Program-made: the position numbers and the translations under genes
Notes under the pieces: model-generated
Seen by the model: the letters and a program-made list of their open reading frames with translations, nothing else
The model's database searches: none
What the model was told of the DNA's origin: nothing
From: an uncultured Clostridia bacterium
GTDB taxonomy: Bacteria; Bacillota; Clostridia; TANB77; CAG-508
Reading direction: 5' to 3'
Assembly: GCA_934167435.1 (NCBI GenBank)
Contig: CAKPKZ010000004.1
Span: forward strand, 1-30,236
DNA length: 30,236 nucleotides
In this document: piece by piece, positions 1-6,742 of the stretch
Position numbering within the stretch: the stretch's first letter is position 1
How the letters are laid out: each line of letters begins with the position of its first letter

Positions 1-147
1 TCCTACATATGCATAAGCTAATGATTTCATAACTGCTTGGTTTGCATTTCTAAATCTATAGTGTTTTGCACCATAATATCCTTTTGCTTGTTTTAATATT
101 TTTTTATGTCTTGCTCTTGTTGTTCTTGCTGTTTTTACTCTTGCCAT
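1..147 (-). CDS. rplT: 50S ribosomal protein L20 (partial, C-terminus beyond window)
   Basis: The first 49 codons are present; the gene runs off the left edge. The N-terminus MARVKTART, the basic RARHKKILK segment and KGYYGAKHYRF are the conserved 23S rRNA-binding part of L20. In low-GC Gram-positives L20 also represses its own operon by binding the infC leader; that is family knowledge. It lies 35 bases after rpmI in the canonical infC-rpmI-rplT order. The start is the ATG at 145-147, with an AAGGTGAAATT-type ribosome binding site upstream. Confidence 0.95.
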   Translation of the reverse strand, partial: MARVKTARTTRARHKKILKQAKGYYGAKHYRFRNANQAVMKSLAYAYVG

Positions 148-182
148 TTAATTTCACCTTCCTTATTTCTATTTTCTTCATT

Positions 183-386
183 TTAGTTACCATATGGTAA
201 TAATTTCTTTATTGTATTTTCGCATGTTTTTGATGCATATGCATTTTGCATCTTTCCTGATTTTTTTTGTCTTTTTGTTTTGTTTGCTAATAAATGTCTT
301 CTGTTTGATTTTGTTCTTTTTACTTTTCCTGTTGCTGTTAATGAATATCTTTTCTTAGCAGCTTTATTTGTTTTTAATTTTGGCAT
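183..386 (-). CDS. rpmI: 50S ribosomal protein L35
   Basis: A 67-residue, strongly basic protein starting MPKLKTNKAAKKR with the conserved TGKVKR and HLLANKTKRQKK blocks; the length is normal for L35. It is part of the large ribosomal subunit. It sits between infC and rplT and should be co-transcribed from the promoter at 1115-1142. The reading frame shows nothing unusual. Confidence 0.97.
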   Translation of the reverse strand: MPKLKTNKAAKKRYSLTATGKVKRTKSNRRHLLANKTKRQKKSGKMQNAYASKTCENTIKKLLPYGN

Positions 387-428
387 AATTTTTTCTCCTT
401 TCGTTTTTTGTTATATATTTAATGCAGA

Positions 429-944
429 TTATTTTTCTGCTTTTTTAGCTAGTATTGTAAACATATTTCTGCCTTCAAGTTTTGGTTGTTTTTCAACTAC
501 ACAAACTTCTTCTAATGCTTCTATGAATTTTTTTAGTACAGCTTCTCCTGCTTTTACATTGTTTACTTCTCTTCCCCTAAATCTAACAGTAATTTTTACT
601 TTGTTTCCGTCTTCTATAAATTTTTTTGCATTTTTAGATTTAAAACCAAAGTCGTGTTCTTCAATGTTTGGAGTTACTCTTATTTCTTTAAGTTCTAAAG
701 TTTTTTGTTTTTTCTTTGATTCCTTTTCTTTTTTTGCTTGTTCAAATTTGTACTTTCCATAGTTCATTATTTTGCAAACTGGTGGATTTCCATTTGGTGC
801 AACTAATACTAAGTCTAAATTTTTGTCAATTGCTTTGTCTAAAGCCTCGTTAAATGGAATTACTCCTAGTTTTTCTCCGTTTTCACCTATTAACTGAACT
901 TCTTTTGCTCTAATTTGTTCATTTATTGGTAATTCTTGTTTTAT
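429..944 (-). CDS. infC: Translation initiation factor IF-3, probable ATA start codon
   Basis: IF-3 binds the 30S subunit, discriminates against non-canonical start codons and prevents premature 50S joining. The N-domain begins INEQIRAKEVQLIGENGEKLG; the linker has the usual CKIMNYGKYKFEQ followed by a lysine-rich helix; the C-domain carries RVTPNIEEHDF and KVKITVRFRGRE. The next longer start is a GTG at 951-953, but it overlaps the Shine-Dalgarno AGGAGGT (952-958). The ATA at 942-944 lies 8 bases after AGGAGG, the ideal spacing, and gives the usual IF-3 start (I/M-KQELPINEQ, about 171 residues). Rare infC starts (AUU, AUC, AUA) are known to permit autoregulation by IF-3. First gene of infC-rpmI-rplT. 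Confidence 0.93.
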   Translation of the reverse strand: MKQELPINEQIRAKEVQLIGENGEKLGVIPFNEALDKAIDKNLDLVLVAPNGNPPVCKIMNYGKYKFEQAKKEKESKKKQKTLELKEIRVTPNIEEHDFGFKSKNAKKFIEDGNKVKITVRFRGREVNNVKAGEAVLKKFIEALEEVCVVEKQPKLEGRNMFTILAKKAEK

Positions 945-1108
945 AAAAAACACCTCCTAAAATTTGTTTTTTATTTATACAATAAAAAAATTGACTTATG
1001 TTACAAGCCAATCACCTTTACTAATATATAAATTTTAATATTATATATTTAGATATAACAACCTTTTTCTTAATTGATAAGGTGAGAAGCTTTGCTTCTT
1101 CTTGTAAC
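945..1108 (-). ncRNA. infC operon leader with terminator/antiterminator, L20-leader-like
   Basis: About 160 transcribed bases lie between the promoter and the infC start. Read on the minus strand, the order is GTTACAAG (1101-1108), a GAAGC-AAA-GCTTC hairpin, TCACCTT (1079-1085), an AT-rich stretch, AAGGTGA (1012-1018) and CTTGTAAC (1000-1007). The first and last segments are perfect 8-base complements, and the two inner segments are perfect 7-base complements. CTTGTAAC overlaps the left arm of the terminator at 984-1012, so the long-range fold and the terminator exclude each other. This is the expected logic of L20-controlled leaders in Firmicutes. The pairing is seen in the sequence; the ligand is inferred. 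Confidence 0.75.
984..1012 (-). terminator. Attenuator terminator in the infC leader
   Basis: On the minus strand ATTGGCTT pairs with AAGTCAAT (8 pairs, one G-U) around a 7-base loop and is followed by a T run at 984-990. It lies upstream of the infC ribosome binding site, so it is an attenuator rather than an end-of-gene terminator. It competes with the long-range pairing of the leader. Confidence 0.8.
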
Positions 1109-1114
1109 GTTATT

Positions 1115-1142
1115 ATTATATCACTTTTTTTTGTTTTGTCAA
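1115..1142 (-). promoter_or_regulatory. Sigma-A promoter of infC-rpmI-rplT
   Basis: A perfect TTGACA (1137-1142) and a perfect TATAAT (1115-1120) are separated by 16 bases. It points into the infC leader and lies just downstream of the bofA stop codon in the +1 frame. It also lies inside the longer zero-frame bofA reading frame, which supports that extension not being the intended protein. Confidence 0.88.
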
Positions 1143-1157
1143 GCATTTTACCTTTTT

Positions 1158-1419
1158 TTATATTATAAGTTTTATAATTACTAAAAGTATTGCTCCTGGT
1201 ATTCCTAACAAGCCGAACTAAAATACTTGTAAATAAATTTAATCCTATATGAAATCCAAAACTGCTTCCTACTAAATTTATTATATATATTATTAGACCT
1301 CCTAATAATGAATTAAATATTAGTTTCAATACTTTTTTTACAGGAACTATAAATATTCTTCCAAATAAAAATATAAAACATATACATGCTAAATATGTAA
1401 TTAAATTAGTAGTATCCAT
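1158..1419 (-). CDS. bofA: BofA-type pro-sigma-K processing inhibitor, +1 frameshift at GTT-CGG
   Basis: BofA is a small membrane protein that, in Bacillus, holds the SpoIVFB protease inactive during sporulation. The zero frame from ATG 1417-1419 (ribosome binding site GAGGAG) reads through two hydrophobic segments with FNSLLGGLIIYIINL and FGFHIGLNLFTSILV, which is BofA-like, then loses the family signature. Skipping one C at 1215 gives Val-Gly and continues GLLGIPGAILLVIIKLII before a stop at 1158-1160. The total is 86 residues, close to the usual BofA length, with the expected C-terminus. Without the shift the frame runs 64 further codons through the infC promoter and leader. There is no other decay. 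It follows the yaaL-like gene, a known neighbour of bofA. Recoding, recent mutation and sequencing error all remain possible. Confidence 0.8.
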
Positions 1420-1485
1420 ACAATTTACTCCTCAAATAATAATATTTTTATTATAATTTGTATGTTGTAAATCGGACAAATATTA

Positions 1486-1776
1486 CTATACTGCCTCATC
1501 ATTTTCAATCCAACTTCTATATTTTATTTCATTTACTCTATCTACCACAATTCCTTTAGCTTTTGCTATTCGCAATAAATAATCTAATTTAGATTGATTT
1601 GCCTTAATTTGATAAGTATAATAGTCTATTAATTCATTTTCTGCATATTCAAAATTTATATTAGCATTTTTTAATTCTTCTTTTGTTTTTAATATTGATG
1701 TAATAAGTTCTATTTCTTTATCTATTTCGTTTTTTTCCATTATTTTGCTTTCCTTTGTAAATATTTCTTCTTTCAT
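1486..1776 (-). CDS. DUF2508 (YaaL-like) protein
   Basis: About 96 residues, soluble and charged. The stretch AENELIDYYTYQIKANQSK followed by LDYLLRIAKAKGI resembles the DUF2508/YaaL family, usually found beside bofA and recR; no biochemical function is established. A longer frame begins at 1815, but AGAGGGGG (1781-1788) sits 4 bases before the ATG at 1774-1776, so that start is chosen. It should be co-transcribed with bofA, 66 bases downstream. Confidence 0.75.
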   Translation of the reverse strand: MKEEIFTKESKIMEKNEIDKEIELITSILKTKEELKNANINFEYAENELIDYYTYQIKANQSKLDYLLRIAKAKGIVVDRVNEIKYRSWIENDEAV

Positions 1777-1830
1777 ATATCCCCCTCTTATAATTTTTAT
1801 TTCGAAAAACTTCAAACTTTTTTATATTGT

Positions 1831-1847
1831 ATGTAAATTATTTACAT
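1831..1847. repeat. 17-bp perfect palindrome in a divergent intergenic region
   Basis: ATGTAAATTATTTACAT is a perfect inverted repeat (8-1-8). It lies between the divergent yaaL-like gene and the VirD4-like gene (1777-1961). It could be an operator for a dimeric repressor acting on the yaaL-bofA side, but AT-rich palindromes also arise by chance in such DNA. Confidence 0.35.
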
Positions 1848-1894
1848 TTTATTCTACTAATATATACTTTTTTTAGTTTTTTTACCTTAAATAC

Positions 1895-1923
1895 TTGTTT
1901 TTTTGTTGATTTTATAAGATAAT
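1895..1923 (+). promoter_or_regulatory. Candidate promoter of the VirD4-like gene
   Basis: TTGTTT (1895-1900) and GATAAT (1918-1923) are 17 bases apart, upstream of the ATG at 1962. An alternative -10 TATAAT at 1931-1936 has only a poor -35. An AAAGGA ribosome binding site precedes the start. Confidence 0.45.
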
Positions 1924-1961
1924 ATATATGTATAATTTTATTTTTTGAAAGGACTAATTTT

Positions 1962-4280
1962 ATGAAATTAATAGATAAATTTTTAAATAAATTAAATACT
2001 AGTAGAAATACTTTTGTAACATATATACTAACACTTATAACAGTTTATATAGCAGTTGACAGATTAGTTGAAATTTTACTTATGATTTTTACCGGAGTTG
2101 CTTACTCTTATTGGGGACCTATAGCATATACCTTTGCACTTGCTTGTCCTTTATTTGCATATTTATTTTCTGGTCCTTCAGAATTTGCATCTTCTAAAAG
2201 TCAAAAAGTAGCTATGTTTTATGTTTCAGCTATAGCTCTTTATATAATAACAATTTCTATGTTTACACAATGGCTAAATATGGCTGGATGGTTTTTATTA
2301 CTTTCTTGCCCTAACTATACAGAAATAATTACAGATTTTTCAGATTTAGTGCAACCTGCATTTACTTGTATTTCATTATATCTTCCATTATTAACTGTCT
2401 TCCCTTTATTTAATGCTTTATATTTTGGAGTTAATGATAGCAAAGAGAAAGTACGTTCTATTTGGGATTATGGTGGTATAAACTTATCAGACACAAAAAA
2501 AGGTACTGGTCCTTATACATGCGAAATGTATGTATGCAAAAATTTTGAATCTGGTGCTTCTATAAAAATTGCAGAAGTTGCAAGATATCAATCATTATTT
2601 GTTTGTGGTGGCTCTGGTACAGGAAAAACAGCAACAGTATTTGAACCTTTAATTGCAAGAGATCTTGACAAGAAATACTTCTTTAGAGAAGTTTCAAAAG
2701 AAATGGGATTTACAGCTTTAAAAACTAATATTGCTGTTATAAATAAGCCTTATACTAATGAATATTTAAACAATAATTTTAATTTAAATATGATTTCTCC
2801 TGCTTCTGGCAAAGAAACAATATTTAAAACTTATATGAAAAAAATGCTTTTAGATAGTTCAGCTTCTATTTATAAAAATTTAGGTTTAACAATAATGTCT
2901 CCAGATTATGACATTATTGAGCATATGACTAACATTTGCAAAAACTTTGGTTTTTCTTATAATATTATAGATCCTTCTAATCCAGAATCTATTGGGGTAA
3001 ACCCATTTATATATGATGATCCAAATAAAATTGCAACTACAATTTCCTCTGCATTAAAAGAATTATATACAAGTTCTCATAACCACATTTCTGAATATTA
3101 TAGAGAAGACCTAACAGTTCAAGCAATTGAAAATATTGCAATATTACTTAAAGAAATATATCCAAAAATGCATGAAGGTACACTTCCTAATTTAAATGAT
3201 ATGCTAAAAATGCTAAATAATTTTGATTTAGTTGAAAAAATGTGTGAAATATTAGCACATGAACCAGAACTTGCTGAAAAATATAGTAATCAAATAGTTT
3301 ATTTTAAAAGAAACTTTTATCATAATGGTTCTTGTAGAGAATTAACAGAGTCAAATATGTCTGCTGCAACTAGCCAATTAGATAACTTATTAAGATTACC
3401 TGGTGTTAAATCAATTCTTTGTAACAGATATAATAATATTGATTTTGACAAAGCTCTTGCAAATGGTGATATAACATTCGTTTGTACAAGACGTGGAGAT
3501 ATTGGGGCTACTAGTCATAAAGCTTTTGGTTTATTCTTCTTATTATCTATGCAAAATGCTGTATTAAGAAGACCTGGAACTGAAAGTTCTAGAATTCCTC
3601 ATTTCTTATATATAGATGAATTCCCAGACTTTATTTGTAAGTCTACAGAAGCAATATTTACAATGTATAGAAAATATAAAGTTGGAACTACTATATCTGC
3701 TCAAAACTTAGCTCAATTAGAAAATACTGATTTTAAAGAAAATTATAAACAAACTATTTTGTCAAATTGTGCAAATAAAATATTTACAGGAAATGCTACT
3801 ATGGAAGAACTTGAATGGTGGTCTCAAGAATTTGGTCAAAGAAGAACTTGGAAAACAGAAAGAAATATGGATATGGCAAAAGGTGAATATGATCCAAAAA
3901 CAAAAGTTAAATGGGATTTTGAAAAATACTTTGATCCTGGAAAGCTTCAAACTTTAAAGAAGAATTCCTTTGCAGTAAAATGTATAGATAATAGTGGAAA
4001 AGCTGCAATTGGTGAAGGAAAATTTAGTTATTTAGCTTCGAAATACAAAGAAAAACAAAATATTAAAAAATACGACTTTGAAAAGTTTATGTCTTCTAGC
4101 GATAGTTCTGATGATTCTGAAGACTTTACATCTAAAAAATTTGACTTTAAACACATGGATTTTACAGATAGCAGAAATGAGATTGATCCTGTTCAAACAG
4201 ATACAACTGATTCAAAATATTTATTTGATAACGAAGATGCTATTATAGTAAATCTAAAAAAAGGAAATCCAAATAATTAA
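1962..4280 (+). CDS. Orphan VirD4/TraG-type coupling ATPase
   Basis: 772 residues. The N-terminus (about 16-155) has roughly four hydrophobic segments. Next comes a TraG/VirD4-type ATPase with Walker A GGSGTGKT (216-223), Walker B FLYIDEF (548-554) and the SAQNLAQL motif (579-586) typical of type IV coupling proteins. These membrane hexamers pump DNA or protein in conjugation and type IV secretion. The usual DPKGE motif is replaced by a divergent IMSPDYD after a roughly 85-residue insertion behind Walker A. The C-terminal tail is Ser/Asp-rich. No relaxase, integrase, other secretion gene or attachment repeat is near: it stands alone between yaaL-bofA and a permease, with its own promoter and terminator. 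Family is sure; role is unknown. Confidence 0.85.
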   Translation: MKLIDKFLNKLNTSRNTFVTYILTLITVYIAVDRLVEILLMIFTGVAYSYWGPIAYTFALACPLFAYLFSGPSEFASSKSQKVAMFYVSAIALYIITISMFTQWLNMAGWFLLLSCPNYTEIITDFSDLVQPAFTCISLYLPLLTVFPLFNALYFGVNDSKEKVRSIWDYGGINLSDTKKGTGPYTCEMYVCKNFESGASIKIAEVARYQSLFVCGGSGTGKTATVFEPLIARDLDKKYFFREVSKEMGFTALKTNIAVINKPYTNEYLNNNFNLNMISPASGKETIFKTYMKKMLLDSSASIYKNLGLTIMSPDYDIIEHMTNICKNFGFSYNIIDPSNPESIGVNPFIYDDPNKIATTISSALKELYTSSHNHISEYYREDLTVQAIENIAILLKEIYPKMHEGTLPNLNDMLKMLNNFDLVEKMCEILAHEPELAEKYSNQIVYFKRNFYHNGSCRELTESNMSAATSQLDNLLRLPGVKSILCNRYNNIDFDKALANGDITFVCTRRGDIGATSHKAFGLFFLLSMQNAVLRRPGTESSRIPHFLYIDEFPDFICKSTEAIFTMYRKYKVGTTISAQNLAQLENTDFKENYKQTILSNCANKIFTGNATMEELEWWSQEFGQRRTWKTERNMDMAKGEYDPKTKVKWDFEKYFDPGKLQTLKKNSFAVKCIDNSGKAAIGEGKFSYLASKYKEKQNIKKYDFEKFMSSSDSSDDSEDFTSKKFDFKHMDFTDSRNEIDPVQTDTTDSKYLFDNEDAIIVNLKKGNPNN

Positions 4281-4318
4281 TGCCGCATAGGGAATTTTCC
4301 CTAATGCGACATTTTTTT
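4281..4318 (+). terminator. Terminator of the VirD4-like gene
   Basis: The stem starts one base after the stop codon: TGCCGCATAGGGAA pairs with TTCCCTAATGCGACA with one mismatch and one bulge, then seven T (4312-4318). The opposing permease ends at 4317, so it also separates the convergent units. Confidence 0.85.
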
Positions 4319-5165
4319 ATATAGAAACTTTTAATAGTTCCAAAACTATTCCTACTAAAACTCCTATTGCATATAATAAAAACGTTATCTTTATATTATT
4401 TTTTATTCCTTTATTAGTTTTAAATAATACTATTAATCCTACTCCTGCCCCAACTAATAGTCCAGTCATCATTGTGGCCAAATTTATTACATTTGATAAA
4501 TACATTTTTGTTATTATAACAGAAGATGCACAGTTTGGAATTAATCCTATTATTCCGGCAATAACTGGTCCCAATATAGGTTTTGTTGAAATAAAGCTAG
4601 ATACTGTTTCTTCTCCTATAAAATATATTAAAACATTTATTACTAATGTTATTAATAATATAAATACAAAAATATTAATTGTATGTTTTATAGATGATTT
4701 TAATATTCCTTTTTCGCAATGGCAATGTTCCTTTTCACATAAGTCAACAATGTTCTCTTCTTCTTTAATATTTTTCTTTCTAAATACAATGTCTATTAAT
4801 CCCCCAGCAATAATGCCTATTACTATTTTTATTCCTATTATTGCTAATATGGTAGTTATTGGTACAGCTTCTGATATTAATATTGGTAACATTTCATCTG
4901 ATGTTGATAGATATACAGCTATTAATGTTCCTAGTGTTATAACTCTTGCTGAATAAAAATTTGTAGCTGCAACAGAAAATCCACATTGTGGAAAAGCACC
5001 TAGTATGCTTCCATATATTGGTCCAAATTTCCCTGATTTTTTTATAGTTTGTTTAACTTTATCACTTGTTCTATGTTCAATGTATTCCATTATTAGATAT
5101 GTAATAAATAAGAATGGTAATAATTTTATGCTATCTACTAATGCGTCCTCAATTACTTCTAACAT
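4317..5165 (-). CDS. ArsP_2-type heavy-metal (Mn/As) transporter permease
   Basis: 282 residues, multi-pass membrane protein. It has two similar halves, each with GP-x-x-x-G followed by a proline-x-cysteine signature: FPQCGFS (around Cys61) and IPNCASS (around Cys212). This, with STSDEMLPIL, matches the family annotated as putative arsenic efflux or manganese transporter. The loop between the halves holds CEKEHCHC (143-150), a likely metal-binding cluster. The longer frame to 5228 lacks a ribosome binding site; AAGGAG precedes the ATG at 5163-5165. A TTGCTC/TATTAT promoter pair lies at 5200-5228. The substrate is inferred only. Confidence 0.75.
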   Translation of the reverse strand: MLEVIEDALVDSIKLLPFLFITYLIMEYIEHRTSDKVKQTIKKSGKFGPIYGSILGAFPQCGFSVAATNFYSARVITLGTLIAVYLSTSDEMLPILISEAVPITTILAIIGIKIVIGIIAGGLIDIVFRKKNIKEEENIVDLCEKEHCHCEKGILKSSIKHTINIFVFILLITLVINVLIYFIGEETVSSFISTKPILGPVIAGIIGLIPNCASSVIITKMYLSNVINLATMMTGLLVGAGVGLIVLFKTNKGIKNNIKITFLLYAIGVLVGIVLELLKVSI

Positions 5166-5199
5166 TTTTTGTTTCTCCTTTATATATAATATAAAAATA

Positions 5200-5228
5200 A
5201 TAATAACATATTTTTGCAATTTGAGCAA
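5200..5228 (-). promoter_or_regulatory. Promoter of the ArsP_2-type permease
   Basis: TTGCTC (5223-5228) and TATTAT (5200-5205) are 17 bases apart, with TG one base before the -10 (extended -10). It lies between the upstream hairpin and the permease ribosome binding site. Confidence 0.6.
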
Positions 5229-5285
5229 TATGTTAATCTAATTTTGCTTTTTATAGAATAGCTTGTCCTTAAATATATAAATATT

Positions 5286-5314
5286 AGAAGAAATCGCACT
5301 TAGCGATTTCTTCT
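5286..5314 (-). terminator. Terminator hairpin overlapping the end of the DUF2651-like gene
   Basis: A perfect 12-bp stem, AGAAGAAATCGC / GCGATTTCTTCT, with a 5-base loop. The upstream arm encodes the last residues (RRNR) of the gene ending at 5300, and the stop codon lies in the loop. The following T run is weak (AATATTTATATATTT). Confidence 0.65.
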
Positions 5315-5848
5315 ATAGCACCCTGCAAAACTTCCACTTCTACCATTAGAATTTGGTATTATGTTTGCACTTGCTGTTATATTATTTCCTAAATTGTTAT
5401 TATTAGAATTACAACCACAACTACATCCGCTACTGTTATTATTATTTAAATTGCCATTTGTACTTATAGTTAACAAATCATTGCTATATCCATTAATGTC
5501 ATTACTACTAATAGTAAGCAAGTCTCCATTATTCATATTGTTAGAAAAATTACTATTCACAGCTAAAGTGTTTGATCCATTGCAACTACTGCAGCCCCTA
5601 CAATTACTATGTTCTCTTTCTGAAAATCTACAAATTATCATGGTTAAATATGCAACTATAAATGAAAGTATAGTATATGCTATTGCTAATACCAAGAAAT
5701 TAATGTTATTAATTATAAATGTAGTTAGTACTAAAGCTGCAAATATAACACTAGCAACCAAAATTGGGCATTTTAGTATTTTTTGTAATACCACAGAAAA
5801 TATTATAACAGCTAATGGTATAGCAAAAAATATAAGTAAATTATTCAT
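5300..5848 (-). CDS. Small membrane protein, DUF2651-like, with Asn/Cys-rich tail
   Basis: 182 residues. Residues 1-75 form two or three hydrophobic helices resembling the short DUF2651 membrane proteins (around 80 residues). A low-complexity tail rich in Asn, Ser and Gly follows, with cysteine pairs (CRGCSSC, GCSCGC) and an imperfect repeat DLLTISSN / DLLTISTN, ending GSFAGCYRRNR. The function is unknown. A Cys/Asn-rich tail could bind metal or be a surface or spore-coat segment; both are guesses. The ribosome binding site GAAAGGAAAGAG precedes the ATG. It lies downstream of truA on the same strand. Confidence 0.6.
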   Translation of the reverse strand: MNNLLIFFAIPLAVIIFSVVLQKILKCPILVASVIFAALVLTTFIINNINFLVLAIAYTILSFIVAYLTMIICRFSEREHSNCRGCSSCNGSNTLAVNSNFSNNMNNGDLLTISSNDINGYSNDLLTISTNGNLNNNNSSGCSCGCNSNNNNLGNNITASANIIPNSNGRSGSFAGCYRRNR

Positions 5849-5919
5849 AAGACTCTTTCCTTTCTTTTTTTACTATATCTTATGCCCATTTATTAATTTT
5901 GGTTATAAAATTTATAACA

Positions 5920-6660
5920 TTAATTATACTCAACATTTACTAAAAATAACCCTTGTGGTGGTAATGTTTTACCTGCTCTTGATCTATCTTTAGAATTAAT
6001 TATATCGGTAATTTCTTCTGGCTTAATTTTTCCAAGTCCTACATCAACTAATGTTCCAGCAATAATTCTTACCATATTATATAAAAAACCATTTCCTGTA
6101 AGTTCTATATATATTCTATCATCTTGCATTTTTATTACTTTGGCTTTATAAATAGTTCTAACACTACTTTTACTACTTGTTCCACTAGCTCTAAATGCTT
6201 TAAAATCATGTTCTCCTTCAAAAAACTTAGCAGCTTTTATCATATCTTCTACATTTAGTTTAGGAGCAATACAAGTTTCTAAGTTCCTATAAATTGCTGT
6301 TCCATATTTAGAATTATTAATAACGTACCTATATGTTTTTCTTTTACAGGCTAATCTACTATGAAATCTTTCCTCAACCTCTTTAGCATCTTTTATTATT
6401 ATAGATTTTTTTAAATTAGCATTTAATGCCAATGGCCATTTTTCTATTGGCAAATTTGAATTTGTTTTAAAATTAGCCACTTGACCTAAAGCGTGCACAC
6501 CAGCATCGGTACGCCCTGATGCATTTAAATCTACTTTTTCGCCTGTTATTCTTTCAATTGCATTTTCTATAGTTCCCTGAATATTTAATTTATTAGGTTG
6601 TTTTTGCCATCCATTAAAGTCTTTTCCATCATATTCTATTGTTAGTTTTATGTTTCTCAT
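5920..6660 (-). CDS. truA: tRNA pseudouridine(38-40) synthase TruA
   Basis: 246 residues, normal length. It isomerises uridines 38-40 in the tRNA anticodon arm. IEYDGKDFNGWQKQ is at the start and ASGRTDAGVHALGQ contains the catalytic aspartate; the C-terminal half has GNGFLYNMVRIIAGTL. GGAGG lies just before the ATG at 6658-6660. It follows cdaA on the same strand, separated by a hairpin at 6690-6715. Confidence 0.96.
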   Translation of the reverse strand: MRNIKLTIEYDGKDFNGWQKQPNKLNIQGTIENAIERITGEKVDLNASGRTDAGVHALGQVANFKTNSNLPIEKWPLALNANLKKSIIIKDAKEVEERFHSRLACKRKTYRYVINNSKYGTAIYRNLETCIAPKLNVEDMIKAAKFFEGEHDFKAFRASGTSSKSSVRTIYKAKVIKMQDDRIYIELTGNGFLYNMVRIIAGTLVDVGLGKIKPEEITDIINSKDRSRAGKTLPPQGLFLVNVEYN

Positions 6661-6689
6661 ACTTCCTCCATATTCTTTTAAATTATTAA

Positions 6690-6720
6690 GACGTGCTGTT
6701 AATATAAAGCACGCCTTTTT
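6690..6720. terminator. Hairpin between cdaA and truA
   Basis: GACGTGCT (6690-6697) pairs with AGCACGCC (6708-6715) with one mismatch and a 10-base loop. The T run (6716-6720) is on the plus-strand side, while both flanking genes are on the minus strand, where the run is weak. It may act as a leaky terminator or an RNA end-stabilising hairpin. Confidence 0.45.
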
Positions 6721-6742
6721 AATAAAGTTATTTATTTTTTAA

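Noticed and set aside
280..762. Plus-strand open frame opposite infC and rpmI
   Set aside because: Antisense shadow of conserved genes, with no ribosome binding site or recognisable product. Similar opposite-strand frames across the window (for example 8305-8765, 25323-26483) were dropped for the same reason.
1021..1157. Zero-frame C-terminal extension of bofA to 132 residues
   Set aside because: It lacks BofA features and overlaps the infC promoter and leader; the +1 frame gives the family C-terminus.
1962..4280. Part of an integrative conjugative element
   Set aside because: No relaxase, integrase, VirB4-like gene or direct repeats around it; the flanks are ordinary core genes.
5166..5228. 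Upstream extension of the ArsP_2-type permease
   Set aside because: AAGGAG directly precedes the internal ATG, and the extension overlaps the promoter.
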